In this document: in pieces, positions 33,450 to 41,095 of the stretch
Layout: every line of letters starts with the position of its first letter
Position numbering within the stretch: the first letter of the stretch is position 1
Assembly: GCF_004123905.1 (NCBI RefSeq)
Contig: NZ_MZXW01000050.1
Span: 484,479-548,478, forward strand
Direction: 5' to 3'
DNA from: Bradyrhizobium betae
GTDB taxonomy: Bacteria > Pseudomonadota > Alphaproteobacteria > Rhizobiales > Xanthobacteraceae
Length of the DNA: 64,000 nucleotides
Notes under the pieces: model-generated
The model's input: only the letters and a program-made list of their open reading frames with translations
Told to the model about the DNA's origin: nothing
Databases searched by the model: none
Position numbers and translations under genes: made by a program

Positions 33450-33780
33450 CGTTGCTCTCAAAATCAGAAAAAGAAATCATCGCAAACATGCAACTTGAGG
33501 TGCGGCGCAGCCCCGCCTTGCCATGATCTCATGGCGTCGCAGCGCCTCGCAATGAACGGGGGTCCGTCTGCTCCGGTTTCCTGCCTGTTCGGCGTGCAAT
33601 TTCGCCGATCGTGGCCGTTGGGCAACATTTTCATGCATCGCAACATAGGCAGGCTGGAGAGATGGCTTTCCGGCCAAATTGAGCAGATACGACGCGGGTT
33701 GATGGTCAGGCGTATCAGGCCTAGTTTGCTGTGGCAGTCTTGCCGCGTGCTGGCGCGGCCGCTGGTCGTAAGGGAATGTG
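33450..33780. other. divergent intergenic region, 331 bp
   Basis: Separates the autotransporter (minus) from the GspC/N-like gene (plus) and must hold both promoters. Open frames here have no protein-like character. AAGGGAA at 33770-33776 is the ribosome site for the plus-strand gene. No repeat or clear operator seen. Confidence 0.4.
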
Positions 33781-34473
33781 ATGTCCGCCTGGCTGAGAGC
33801 GACGGGATTGACTGCGCTGTGCGCGGTGCTGGGCATTGCCGCGACCTCGGCTGCCACATCCTCGCGCATGGACATCCTCTCCGATGATGCCGCCGGCCCC
33901 GCCGAAAGCGTTGATGTCGGCGCGGGGCGGCCGATCGCGCAGCCGGCGCAGGCTATGAGCAAGCCTGTTCCCCGCGGCAATCCGCTGTGGGCCGTGCCGC
34001 TCTCGGCGCTGCCCACGACCCAGGAGCGCCCGATCTTCTCGGCCTCGCGCCGGCCACCGCCGCGCGCAGTCGCCGCGTCTCCGGTGGACGAGGCGCCGCC
34101 GCCGCCACCCAGGCCGGTCGATGCGCCGCCGCCGCTGATGCTGGTGGGGGCCGTGGTGGGCGAGGGCGATGCGATCGCGATTCTCGTCAACCGCACCGAC
34201 CAGAAGGTCGTGCGCCTTCGCCAGGGCGAATCGCTCGGCGGCTGGTCGCTGACGGCGGTTCAGCCGCGCGAGGTGACGCTCAAGCAGGGTGACCGCAGCG
34301 AGGTTTTGGCGCTACAGCGGCCGGACGCGGCCGCCACGGCGGGTCCGCCCGAAGGCGCCACCATGCCTGTCGATGCCGGCGGCAAGCTGACGATGCCGAC
34401 CACGGCCGATACGTCATTCGCGCCGTTCGTGCCGCGCTCCACGCCGAAGAACGGCGAGGCGGACGGACTCTGA
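33781..34473 (+). CDS. GspC/GspN-like type II secretion protein
   Basis: 230 aa from ATG at 33781. One N-terminal hydrophobic segment (signal or anchor), then PLWAVPLSALPTTQERPIFSASRRPPP and a Pro-rich linker. The homology-region domain is LVGAVVGEGDAIAILVNRTDQKVVRLRQGESLGGWSLTAV..EVTLKQGDRSEVLALQ, as in GspC/PilP HR domains that bind the secretin N0 domain. The C-terminus is low complexity with no PDZ. In Bradyrhizobium such proteins are usually annotated GspN. It is detached from gspE-M by the autotransporter. Confidence 0.7.
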   Translation: MSAWLRATGLTALCAVLGIAATSAATSSRMDILSDDAAGPAESVDVGAGRPIAQPAQAMSKPVPRGNPLWAVPLSALPTTQERPIFSASRRPPPRAVAASPVDEAPPPPPRPVDAPPPLMLVGAVVGEGDAIAILVNRTDQKVVRLRQGESLGGWSLTAVQPREVTLKQGDRSEVLALQRPDAAATAGPPEGATMPVDAGGKLTMPTTADTSFAPFVPRSTPKNGEADGL

Positions 34474-34510
34474 GCACAGCAGCGCCGATCGATGTGTCAT
34501 CAGGATTTCA

Positions 34511-36391
34511 GTGTCCAGCCGGGAAATTGTGCGTTCTCGGTCGCTTTGGAGCGGTCGAGTTCAAGTGATTGATGCTTTGCGGAGGAAGGGCGGATCGGCT
34601 GCGGATCTTGCCCCGGGGGTGGCATTGCTGGCTCTGGTGCTGGCGAGTCTATGCCTGCTGCGCTGGCTGCTGCTGCTTTGCAGTGCGGGGCTCGACCTCA
34701 CCGACGAGGGATTCTATCTGCACTGGCTCTCCGAACCTGCGAACTATCCCTCTTCAGTCAGTCAGTTCGGCTTCGTCTATCATCCCCTGTACAAGCTGCT
34801 CGGCGGCGACATCGCGCTCCTGAGGAGCGCCAATCTTCTCATTTCACTCGTCCTTGGGTGGGGGCTCTGCTTCGCGATCATGCAGCAGGTCTGCCATCCC
34901 TGGAGTTCGGCGTCCTGGCGCACATGCGTCGCCGTCATCGGGTGCGCGTTTGTCGTGGCCACGGCGTCGCTCTCGTTCTTTGCACTCTGGCAGCCGACGC
35001 CCAACTACAACTCGCTCGTGTTCCAGGCTCTGATGATCGTCGCGACGGGCCTTGTTCTCATGAGGCGCAGTTCACTGCTGGCCTGGCTGCTGATCGGGAT
35101 CGGAGGAGGCGCTGCCTTTTTGGGAAAGCCGACCAGCGCTGTCGCCGCGGCGGTGGTCGTGCTCCTGTATGCCGCGATCGCAGGGCGGCTCGAGATCAGG
35201 GGGCTAGTGGTTGCGGCCTTCACGGCCATGATGGTTCTGGCCGGCGCGGCCTTGCTGATTGACGGCTCGGTCTTCGACTTCATCGAACGAAACCGTGCCG
35301 GCCTTGAACTGGGCAACCTGGTGCTGCCCTTGCAGGCCGGCGCGCTCAACAGCTTTCGCTGGGATTTTCTGCATTTCAGTGACGAATTGTCGGCCAGATT
35401 CGATTACGTCGCCCTCGCCTATCTGACGCTGACGACGGTGTGTTGTGCCGTCACCCGCCCTGCGCGCGTGTCGGCTGCGCTGATCATATCGTTGGGCTCG
35501 GCTCTGTCAGTTCTCGTCCTGGTTGGATCGGTGTCCAATGAGATATCGAATGAACCGGCTGAGCCCTATCTCTTCCTCGCGGGCGCTATCGGCATCGCTG
35601 CGTCGGCCGTGGTGCTTGGCTCCCGAACCTGGCCGTCCCGCGAGGCGCTCGCCATCGTCTGCGCGTTCAGCCTGCTTCCGTTTGCGTTCGTGGTCGGAAC
35701 GAACACCAATGGCTGGATGGGGGCTGGACGGGCTGGCTTCTTCTGGCTTCTGATCGGTCTCGTGGTTGCGAGCAGTCTGTCGGTCGCGCGGCGCACGTGG
35801 CATCCCCTGCTTGCCGTCGGTTCCTTGTCGCTGCTCGGCACCACAATCATTCTCTACCTTGCAACGGAACATCCCTATCGGCAGCTGGAGCCGCTGCGAT
35901 CGCAGCAGCACGCCGTCGAGGTCGGTACGATGCGATCGCAACTCCGGTTATCCGGGCAGGGCGCTGAGCTGATTTCCAGTCTTCATCGTCTGACTGCCGC
36001 GAGCGGTTTTGAAGCCGGTCAGCCGGTGCTTGATCTGACCGGCGTCAGTCCCGGGCTGCTCTATGCCGTGGGCGCACGCCCGCTCGGCGTTGCCTGGACG
36101 CTCGGCGGCTATCCTGGAACCCTGGATTTCGTGACTGCGGGGCTTCGCTGGGAGAGCTGCGCTGCGATTGGCGCATCATGGATCCTGTCGGCGCCGGAGC
36201 AGCCGGATTCGATCGCGCCTGATTTTCTTCGCAAGTTCGGCATGGACATCGGGACCGACTATCAGGAGGTCGGGAGCATCGATTCCGTCTTGTTCTTTGC
36301 GCCGGCTTCGAAAATCAAATACCGCCTGCTCAAGCCCGTCAGAAGTCCGGCAGAGGCCAGCCTGGCTTGCGAGCGCGATCGAGGCAAATAA
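34511..36391 (+). CDS. polytopic membrane protein, possible GT-C glycosyltransferase
   Basis: 626 aa from GTG at 34511. About ten to twelve hydrophobic segments. The first periplasmic loop carries an acidic pair in LDLTDEGFYLHWLSEP, like the catalytic Asp/Glu loop of GT-C enzymes (PMT/ArnT), followed by YHPLYKLLGGDIALLR. A soluble C-terminal domain of ~150 residues is present. It would use a lipid-linked sugar donor in the periplasm. The family is inferred from topology and the loop only. It follows the GspC/N-like gene by 37 bases. Confidence 0.55.
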   Translation: MSSREIVRSRSLWSGRVQVIDALRRKGGSAADLAPGVALLALVLASLCLLRWLLLLCSAGLDLTDEGFYLHWLSEPANYPSSVSQFGFVYHPLYKLLGGDIALLRSANLLISLVLGWGLCFAIMQQVCHPWSSASWRTCVAVIGCAFVVATASLSFFALWQPTPNYNSLVFQALMIVATGLVLMRRSSLLAWLLIGIGGGAAFLGKPTSAVAAAVVVLLYAAIAGRLEIRGLVVAAFTAMMVLAGAALLIDGSVFDFIERNRAGLELGNLVLPLQAGALNSFRWDFLHFSDELSARFDYVALAYLTLTTVCCAVTRPARVSAALIISLGSALSVLVLVGSVSNEISNEPAEPYLFLAGAIGIAASAVVLGSRTWPSREALAIVCAFSLLPFAFVVGTNTNGWMGAGRAGFFWLLIGLVVASSLSVARRTWHPLLAVGSLSLLGTTIILYLATEHPYRQLEPLRSQQHAVEVGTMRSQLRLSGQGAELISSLHRLTAASGFEAGQPVLDLTGVSPGLLYAVGARPLGVAWTLGGYPGTLDFVTAGLRWESCAAIGASWILSAPEQPDSIAPDFLRKFGMDIGTDYQEVGSIDSVLFFAPASKIKYRLLKPVRSPAEASLACERDRGK

Positions 36392-36443
36392 AGTCCGGCC
36401 AAGAACAAGTCTGGCCAAGACAGATCCAGTCAAGACAGATCTG
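36391..36443. repeat. short degenerate tandem repeats
   Basis: AGTCCGGCCAAGA and AGTCTGGCCAAGA (16 bases apart) are followed by two copies of AAGACAGATC. They occupy the gap between the 626-aa gene stop and the convergent aminotransferase stop. Probably slippage-derived; no hairpin seen. Confidence 0.5.
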
Positions 36444-36448
36444 CCGAT

Positions 36449-37591
36449 TTAACGCCGCAGATGGCGTCCGAGCACCTCGACGACGCGCTGCTGCTGGCTC
36501 TCGCCGAGACCAAGCCACATCGGCAGCCTGACCAGCCGCCGCGACAGTGAGGTCGTCGCCTGCAGTTCGCCATGGGCCCTGCCGACACGTATTCCCGCGG
36601 GTGCGGAGTGCAGCGGTACGTAGTGAAACACAGCGCCGATCTGCTGGCGCCTGAATTCGTCGAGAACGCTCTGACGGTCGAACTCGGGCGACAGTATGAT
36701 GTAGTACATATGCGCATTGTGCACGCAGCCGTCAGGCACGACGGGGCGCTGGATCAAGCCCGCTTGTTCGAGCGGGGCGAGCAACTCGTGATATCTGTTC
36801 CAGACGGCGAGGCGTCCTTGCGTGATCTCGCGCGCCTGCTCGAGCTGGGCTTGCAGGAAGGCCGCGGCGAGTTCTCCCAGCAGGAACGACGAGCCGACAC
36901 CCTGCCAGGTGTATTTGTCGACCTCGCCCCGGATGAATCGGCTGCGATCGGTGCCTTTCTCGCGCAAAATCTCCGCGCGCTGGACCAGGCTGCGCTCGTT
37001 TACGAGCAGGCTGCCACCTTCGCCGGAGGTGACGTTCTTGGTATCGTGAAAGCTGAACGTGCCGAGATCCCCGATCGAGCCCAGGGCGCGGCCCTTGTAG
37101 CGTGCCATCACGCCCTGCGCGGCGTCCTCGACGATACCAAGATCATGGCGCTTTGCGATCGCAACGATCGCGTCCATCTCGCAGGCAACGCCCGCGTAGT
37201 GGACGGGGACAATCGCACGCGTGCGCTCGGTGATCGCGGATTCGATGAGACGTTCGTCCAGGTTGAGGGTGTCGGTGCGAATGTCGACGAACACCGGGAC
37301 GGCGCCGCGCAGCACGAACGCATTCGCCGTCGAGACGAATGTGTAGGAGGGCATGATGACTTCATCACCCGGCTCGATGTCCACAAGCAGGGCAGCAAGT
37401 TCCAGGGCTGCCGTGCAGGAGGGGGTCAGCAGGGCCTTGGCGCAACCGGTCTCGCGTTCGATCCATTGGTGGCAGCGCTTCGTGAACGCGCCGTCGCCCG
37501 AAAGCTGATGATTGCCGATCGCCTCGTCGATGTAGGCGTGCTCTTTCCCCGTCACGTGGGGCCGGTTGAAGGGGATAACGCCCGAGTCCAC
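36449..37591 (-). CDS. RffA/WecE-like dTDP-4-keto-6-deoxyhexose aminotransferase
   Basis: 380 aa from GTG at 37591, chosen for the AGAAGG 7 bases upstream and because WecE starts with IPFNRPxVTGKE. DegT/DnrJ/EryC1/StrS family PLP enzyme. The PLP-binding Asp lies in VEDAAQ and the Schiff-base Lys in SFHDTKNVTSGEGG. WecE makes dTDP-Fuc4N (4-amino-4,6-dideoxygalactose) from the 4-keto sugar. No enterobacterial common antigen genes are nearby, so it likely feeds the O-antigen or capsule built by this locus. Divergent from rfbF. Confidence 0.85.
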   Translation of the reverse strand: MDSGVIPFNRPHVTGKEHAYIDEAIGNHQLSGDGAFTKRCHQWIERETGCAKALLTPSCTAALELAALLVDIEPGDEVIMPSYTFVSTANAFVLRGAVPVFVDIRTDTLNLDERLIESAITERTRAIVPVHYAGVACEMDAIVAIAKRHDLGIVEDAAQGVMARYKGRALGSIGDLGTFSFHDTKNVTSGEGGSLLVNERSLVQRAEILREKGTDRSRFIRGEVDKYTWQGVGSSFLLGELAAAFLQAQLEQAREITQGRLAVWNRYHELLAPLEQAGLIQRPVVPDGCVHNAHMYYIILSPEFDRQSVLDEFRRQQIGAVFHYVPLHSAPAGIRVGRAHGELQATTSLSRRLVRLPMWLGLGESQQQRVVEVLGRHLRR

Positions 37592-37700
37592 GACCAAACC
37601 TTCTCTGAGTGATTTTTGAATCAGTCGGCCATTGCCTGTTACCGCAGCGCGTCCGTTTTGGGCAGCGTCGTCTGCGGGTTGCACCGCTGGAACTGAATTA

Positions 37701-37716
37701 AGGTATTAAATTACCT
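37701..37716. promoter_or_regulatory. AT-rich inverted repeat in divergent promoter region
   Basis: AGGTA-TTAAAT-TACCT in the 229-base region between the divergent aminotransferase and rfbF, in the most AT-rich part. It could be an operator or overlap the promoters. No regulator can be named. Confidence 0.3.
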
Positions 37717-37820
37717 ATATGGTCTGCGCCTGTGCAGGGGCGGCCGGGACAGTTGCCTGTCCGGCTACATCGTATAGAAGCGGCTGCGCAGCCACTTGCG
37801 GTTGCCGTCGGAGACAGTGG

Positions 37821-38591
37821 ATGAAAGTGGTTATCCTTGCGGGTGGTCTGGGCACGCGCATAGCCGAGGAGACGACGACCCGTCCAAAGCCCATGGTCGA
37901 AATCGGCGGAAAGCCGATCCTGTGGCACATCATGAAAATCTACAGCCGCTATGGCTTCAATGATTTCGTGATCTGCTGCGGCTACAAGGGCTATTTGATC
38001 AAGGAGTATTTCGCCAATTACTTCCTGCACATGTCCGACGTCACGTTCCACCTCGCCGAAAACCGGATGGAGGTGCACCGTGAGACCGCCGAGCCGTGGC
38101 GCGTAACCCTGGTCGATACCGGCGAAGAGACGCAGACCGGCGGACGCCTCAAGCGGGTGCTTCCTTACGTCGCCGATGAGCCCTTCTTTGCCCTGACCTA
38201 CGGCGATGGCGTCGCCGATATCGACCTTGAGGCCGAGATCGCCTTCCACAAGAAACATGGCTGCAAGGCGACCGTTTCCGTGGTGCGGCCGGCGCGCAGG
38301 TTCGGCGCTGTGACCATCGAGAACGACCGGGTCGTCAATTTCGAGGAGAAGCCGCACGACGACGGCGGCTGGATCAACGGCGGATTCTTCCTGCTGTCGC
38401 CCTCGGTCGGCGATCTGATCGCCGGCGACGAGACCGTGTGGGAGCGGAAGCCGATGGAGCAGCTTGCCCGCACCGACCAGCTGCGCGCCTTTGTTCATCC
38501 GGGCTTCTGGCATCCGATGGATACGTTGCGCGATCGCAACTATCTCGAGGACGAGTGGGCCAACAATCGCGCCAAATGGAGGGTCTGGTGA
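37821..38591 (+). CDS. rfbF: glucose-1-phosphate cytidylyltransferase
   Basis: 256 aa, the usual length. Makes CDP-glucose from CTP and Glc-1-P, the first step to CDP-3,6-dideoxyhexoses. Nucleotidyltransferase signature VILAGGLGTRIAEET with RPKPMVEIGGKPILWHI, then LTYGDGVADID (metal-binding Asp) and VVNFEEKPHDDGGWINGGFF. ATG at 37821. Overlaps the next gene by 4 bases (GTGA). Confidence 0.95.
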   Translation: MKVVILAGGLGTRIAEETTTRPKPMVEIGGKPILWHIMKIYSRYGFNDFVICCGYKGYLIKEYFANYFLHMSDVTFHLAENRMEVHRETAEPWRVTLVDTGEETQTGGRLKRVLPYVADEPFFALTYGDGVADIDLEAEIAFHKKHGCKATVSVVRPARRFGAVTIENDRVVNFEEKPHDDGGWINGGFFLLSPSVGDLIAGDETVWERKPMEQLARTDQLRAFVHPGFWHPMDTLRDRNYLEDEWANNRAKWRVW

Positions 38592-39715
38592 CGGATCCGG
38601 CGTTCTGGCGCGGCAAGAAGGTCTTCCTGACGGGCCATACGGGCTTCAAGGGCGCGTGGGCATCGCTGCTGCTGCGACGGTTCGGCGCCGAAGTCTATGG
38701 CTACGCATTGCCGCCGACCCATCCAGCATCGCTGTTCGTCGTGGCGCGGGTTGCCGACGACATCAAGCAGTGCCTTGCCGACATTCGCGATCTCGGCAAG
38801 CTGAGTGCGGCGCTGTCGGAAGCTCAGCCCGATGTGATCATTCACATGGCGGCGCAGGCGCTGGTGCGGCCGTCCTATGCCGAACCGGTCGAAACCTTCG
38901 CGACCAATGTGATGGGGACGGTGCACGTTCTGGAAGCCGCGCGACATCTGCCTTCCGTAAAGGCCGTGCTGATCGTCACCAGCGACAAATGCTATGAGAA
39001 TAATGGCCAGCAGGCGGCCTTCCGCGAGGGCGATCGGCTGGGCGGCAACGACCCCTACAGCAACAGCAAGGCCTGCGCTGAGCTCGTGACCCATTCCTAT
39101 CGGCGGAGCTTCTTCGCCGAGAGCGGCGCGGTGCGCATCGCGAGTGCGCGCGCAGGAAACGTGTTCGGTGGCGGCGACTGGGCGCGTGACCGCCTGGTGC
39201 CGGATGCGATGCAGGCGTTTCTGGACCGTCAGCCGCTGCGCATTCGCAATCCCAATTCGGTGCGCCCATGGCAGCACGCGCTCGATCCCGTCATGGGCTA
39301 TCTCACGCTGGTCGAAAGGCTGGTCGCCGATGCGAGCCTTGCCGACGGCTGGAACTTCGGTCCGGACGCCGAGAGCGAGCAGCCGGTGCGGAATGTCGTG
39401 GAACATTTGCAGGCGATGTGGGGCGATGGTGCCGGCTGGGCCGGCGATGACGGTCCGCATCCGCATGAAGCCGCGTTTCTCAGGCTCGATTGCGAACGCG
39501 CCCGCTCGCAATTGAACTGGACGCCGCGTCTCGACTTGGTCCAGGGGCTCGGTCTGACCGTCGACTGGTACAAGGCGTTTCAGCGCGGCCAGGATTTGCG
39601 CCAGGTCTCGCTCGAACAGCTCGAGCTCGTCCTGGACGGCACCGTTACGAACGGCGCGTCGCAGACATCATCGGAACCATCTCGCGGCAAGGTTGCCGCA
39701 GCCAACACGAAGTGA
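38588..39715 (+). CDS. rfbG: CDP-glucose 4,6-dehydratase
   Basis: 375 aa from GTG at 38588, with GGAGGG upstream and overlap with the rfbF stop. Short-chain dehydrogenase fold: NAD motif TGHTGFKGAW, catalytic segment IVTSDKCYEN, and NDPYSNSKA holding the YxxxK pair; the RAGNVFGGGDW motif is specific to this family. Converts CDP-glucose to CDP-4-keto-6-deoxyglucose. The C-terminal ~30 residues are a variable tail. Confidence 0.95.
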   Translation: MTDPAFWRGKKVFLTGHTGFKGAWASLLLRRFGAEVYGYALPPTHPASLFVVARVADDIKQCLADIRDLGKLSAALSEAQPDVIIHMAAQALVRPSYAEPVETFATNVMGTVHVLEAARHLPSVKAVLIVTSDKCYENNGQQAAFREGDRLGGNDPYSNSKACAELVTHSYRRSFFAESGAVRIASARAGNVFGGGDWARDRLVPDAMQAFLDRQPLRIRNPNSVRPWQHALDPVMGYLTLVERLVADASLADGWNFGPDAESEQPVRNVVEHLQAMWGDGAGWAGDDGPHPHEAAFLRLDCERARSQLNWTPRLDLVQGLGLTVDWYKAFQRGQDLRQVSLEQLELVLDGTVTNGASQTSSEPSRGKVAAANTK

Positions 39716-39720
39716 CTGAC

Positions 39721-41082
39721 ATGACATCGGCGCCAGCCCCCGCACGCGCGGGTCAACGAAGCCCCGAAGAGATCAGGGCATCGATCATGGAACTGGTGGA
39801 GGAATACTCCGCCATCGCGCATGCGCCGAAGCCGTTCGTCGCCGGCCAATCGTCCGTGCCCGTATCGGGACGCGTGTTCGATGCGAGTGATGTCAAGTCG
39901 CTGGTCGATTCCGCACTGGATTTCTGGCTGACCACGGGGCGCTTCAACGAGGAGTTCCAGACGAAGCTCGCCAAGCGCGTCGGTGCGCGTTACGCGATGA
40001 CCGTCAATTCCGGTTCCTCGGCCAACCTGGTCGCCTTTTCGGCACTGACCTCACCCTTGCTCCGCGACCGCCAGGTTCCTCCCGGAAGCGAGGTGATCAC
40101 GGCTGCGACCGGATTTCCGACCACCGTCAACCCTTCGATGACGCAGGGCATGGTGCCGGTGTTCGTCGATGTCGACATTCCCACCTACAACATCATCCCG
40201 GAGCGCGTGGAAGAGGCGATCACGCCGAACACGCGCGCAATCATGGTGGCGCATACGCTCGGCAACCCGTTCGACGTCGGCAAGATCGCCGATATCGCCA
40301 AGCGTCATAAGCTGTGGCTGATCGAGGATTGCTGCGACGCGCTCGGTGCGACTTACGACGGCCGTCACGTCGGCACATTCGGCGACATCGGCACGCTCAG
40401 CTTCTACCCGGCGCACCACATCACGATGGGCGAGGGCGGCGCGGTCTTCACCAGCCATCCGGCCTTGCGCCGGGCGATGGAGACCTTCCGCGACTGGGGA
40501 CGCGACTGCTATTGCGATCCGGGCAAGGACAACACCTGCCAGCGCCGCTTCGACTGGCAGCTCGGCGAGCTGCCCCACGGCTATGATCACAAGTACATCT
40601 ACAGCCATCTCGGCTTCAATCTGAAGATCACCGACATGCAGGCCGCGGTCGGCGTGTCCCAGCTCGAGCATCTCGAAGGCTTCATCGCTGACCGGCGGCG
40701 GAACTTCGATCTGCTGAAGAGTGGGCTGAAGTCGCTCGAGGAGTTCTTCATCCTGCCCGAGCCGACGCCGAACAGCGATCCGTCCTGGTTCGGTTTCGTG
40801 CTGACGCTTCGGGACGGCGCGCCGTTCGCGCGTGATGCCATCGTGCGCCATCTCAACGAGCGCGGGATCGGCACGCGGCTGCTGTTCGGCGGCAATCTGG
40901 TGCGGCAGCCCTACATGATCGGACGGAATTTCCGCGTGCACGGCTCGCTCGCCAACAGCGATACGATCATGAACCGGACCTTCTGGATCGGCGTCTATCC
41001 GGGGCTCGGCGACGAGCATATCGGCTACGTGCTCCAGGTGATCCACGATTTCTGCGCTGCCCAGACCCGTAGCGCCTCGTGA
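39721..41082 (+). CDS. rfbH: CDP-4-keto-6-deoxyglucose 3-dehydrase (E1)
   Basis: 453 aa from ATG at 39721. PMP/[2Fe-2S] enzyme of the DegT fold that removes the 3-hydroxyl. Two diagnostic features are visible. The usual PLP-Lys is replaced by His in SFYPAHHITMGEGG. The iron-sulfur Cys set is CYCDPGKDNTC plus a further Cys upstream or downstream. It needs an NADH-dependent iron-sulfur flavin reductase (E3), and no such gene is in the window. Sits between rfbG and the ThDP enzyme. Confidence 0.95.
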   Translation: MTSAPAPARAGQRSPEEIRASIMELVEEYSAIAHAPKPFVAGQSSVPVSGRVFDASDVKSLVDSALDFWLTTGRFNEEFQTKLAKRVGARYAMTVNSGSSANLVAFSALTSPLLRDRQVPPGSEVITAATGFPTTVNPSMTQGMVPVFVDVDIPTYNIIPERVEEAITPNTRAIMVAHTLGNPFDVGKIADIAKRHKLWLIEDCCDALGATYDGRHVGTFGDIGTLSFYPAHHITMGEGGAVFTSHPALRRAMETFRDWGRDCYCDPGKDNTCQRRFDWQLGELPHGYDHKYIYSHLGFNLKITDMQAAVGVSQLEHLEGFIADRRRNFDLLKSGLKSLEEFFILPEPTPNSDPSWFGFVLTLRDGAPFARDAIVRHLNERGIGTRLLFGGNLVRQPYMIGRNFRVHGSLANSDTIMNRTFWIGVYPGLGDEHIGYVLQVIHDFCAAQTRSAS

Positions 41083-41095
41083 TGGGAATGACGCG

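Noticed and set aside
31302..33887. 861-codon plus-strand frame opposite the autotransporter
   Set aside because: Shadow of the Gly/Asn/Thr-rich repeat coding sequence; Ala/Arg/Gly-only composition and no family motif.
36391..36443. CRISPR-like repeats
   Set aside because: Only two to three degenerate units of 10-13 bases with no regular spacers.
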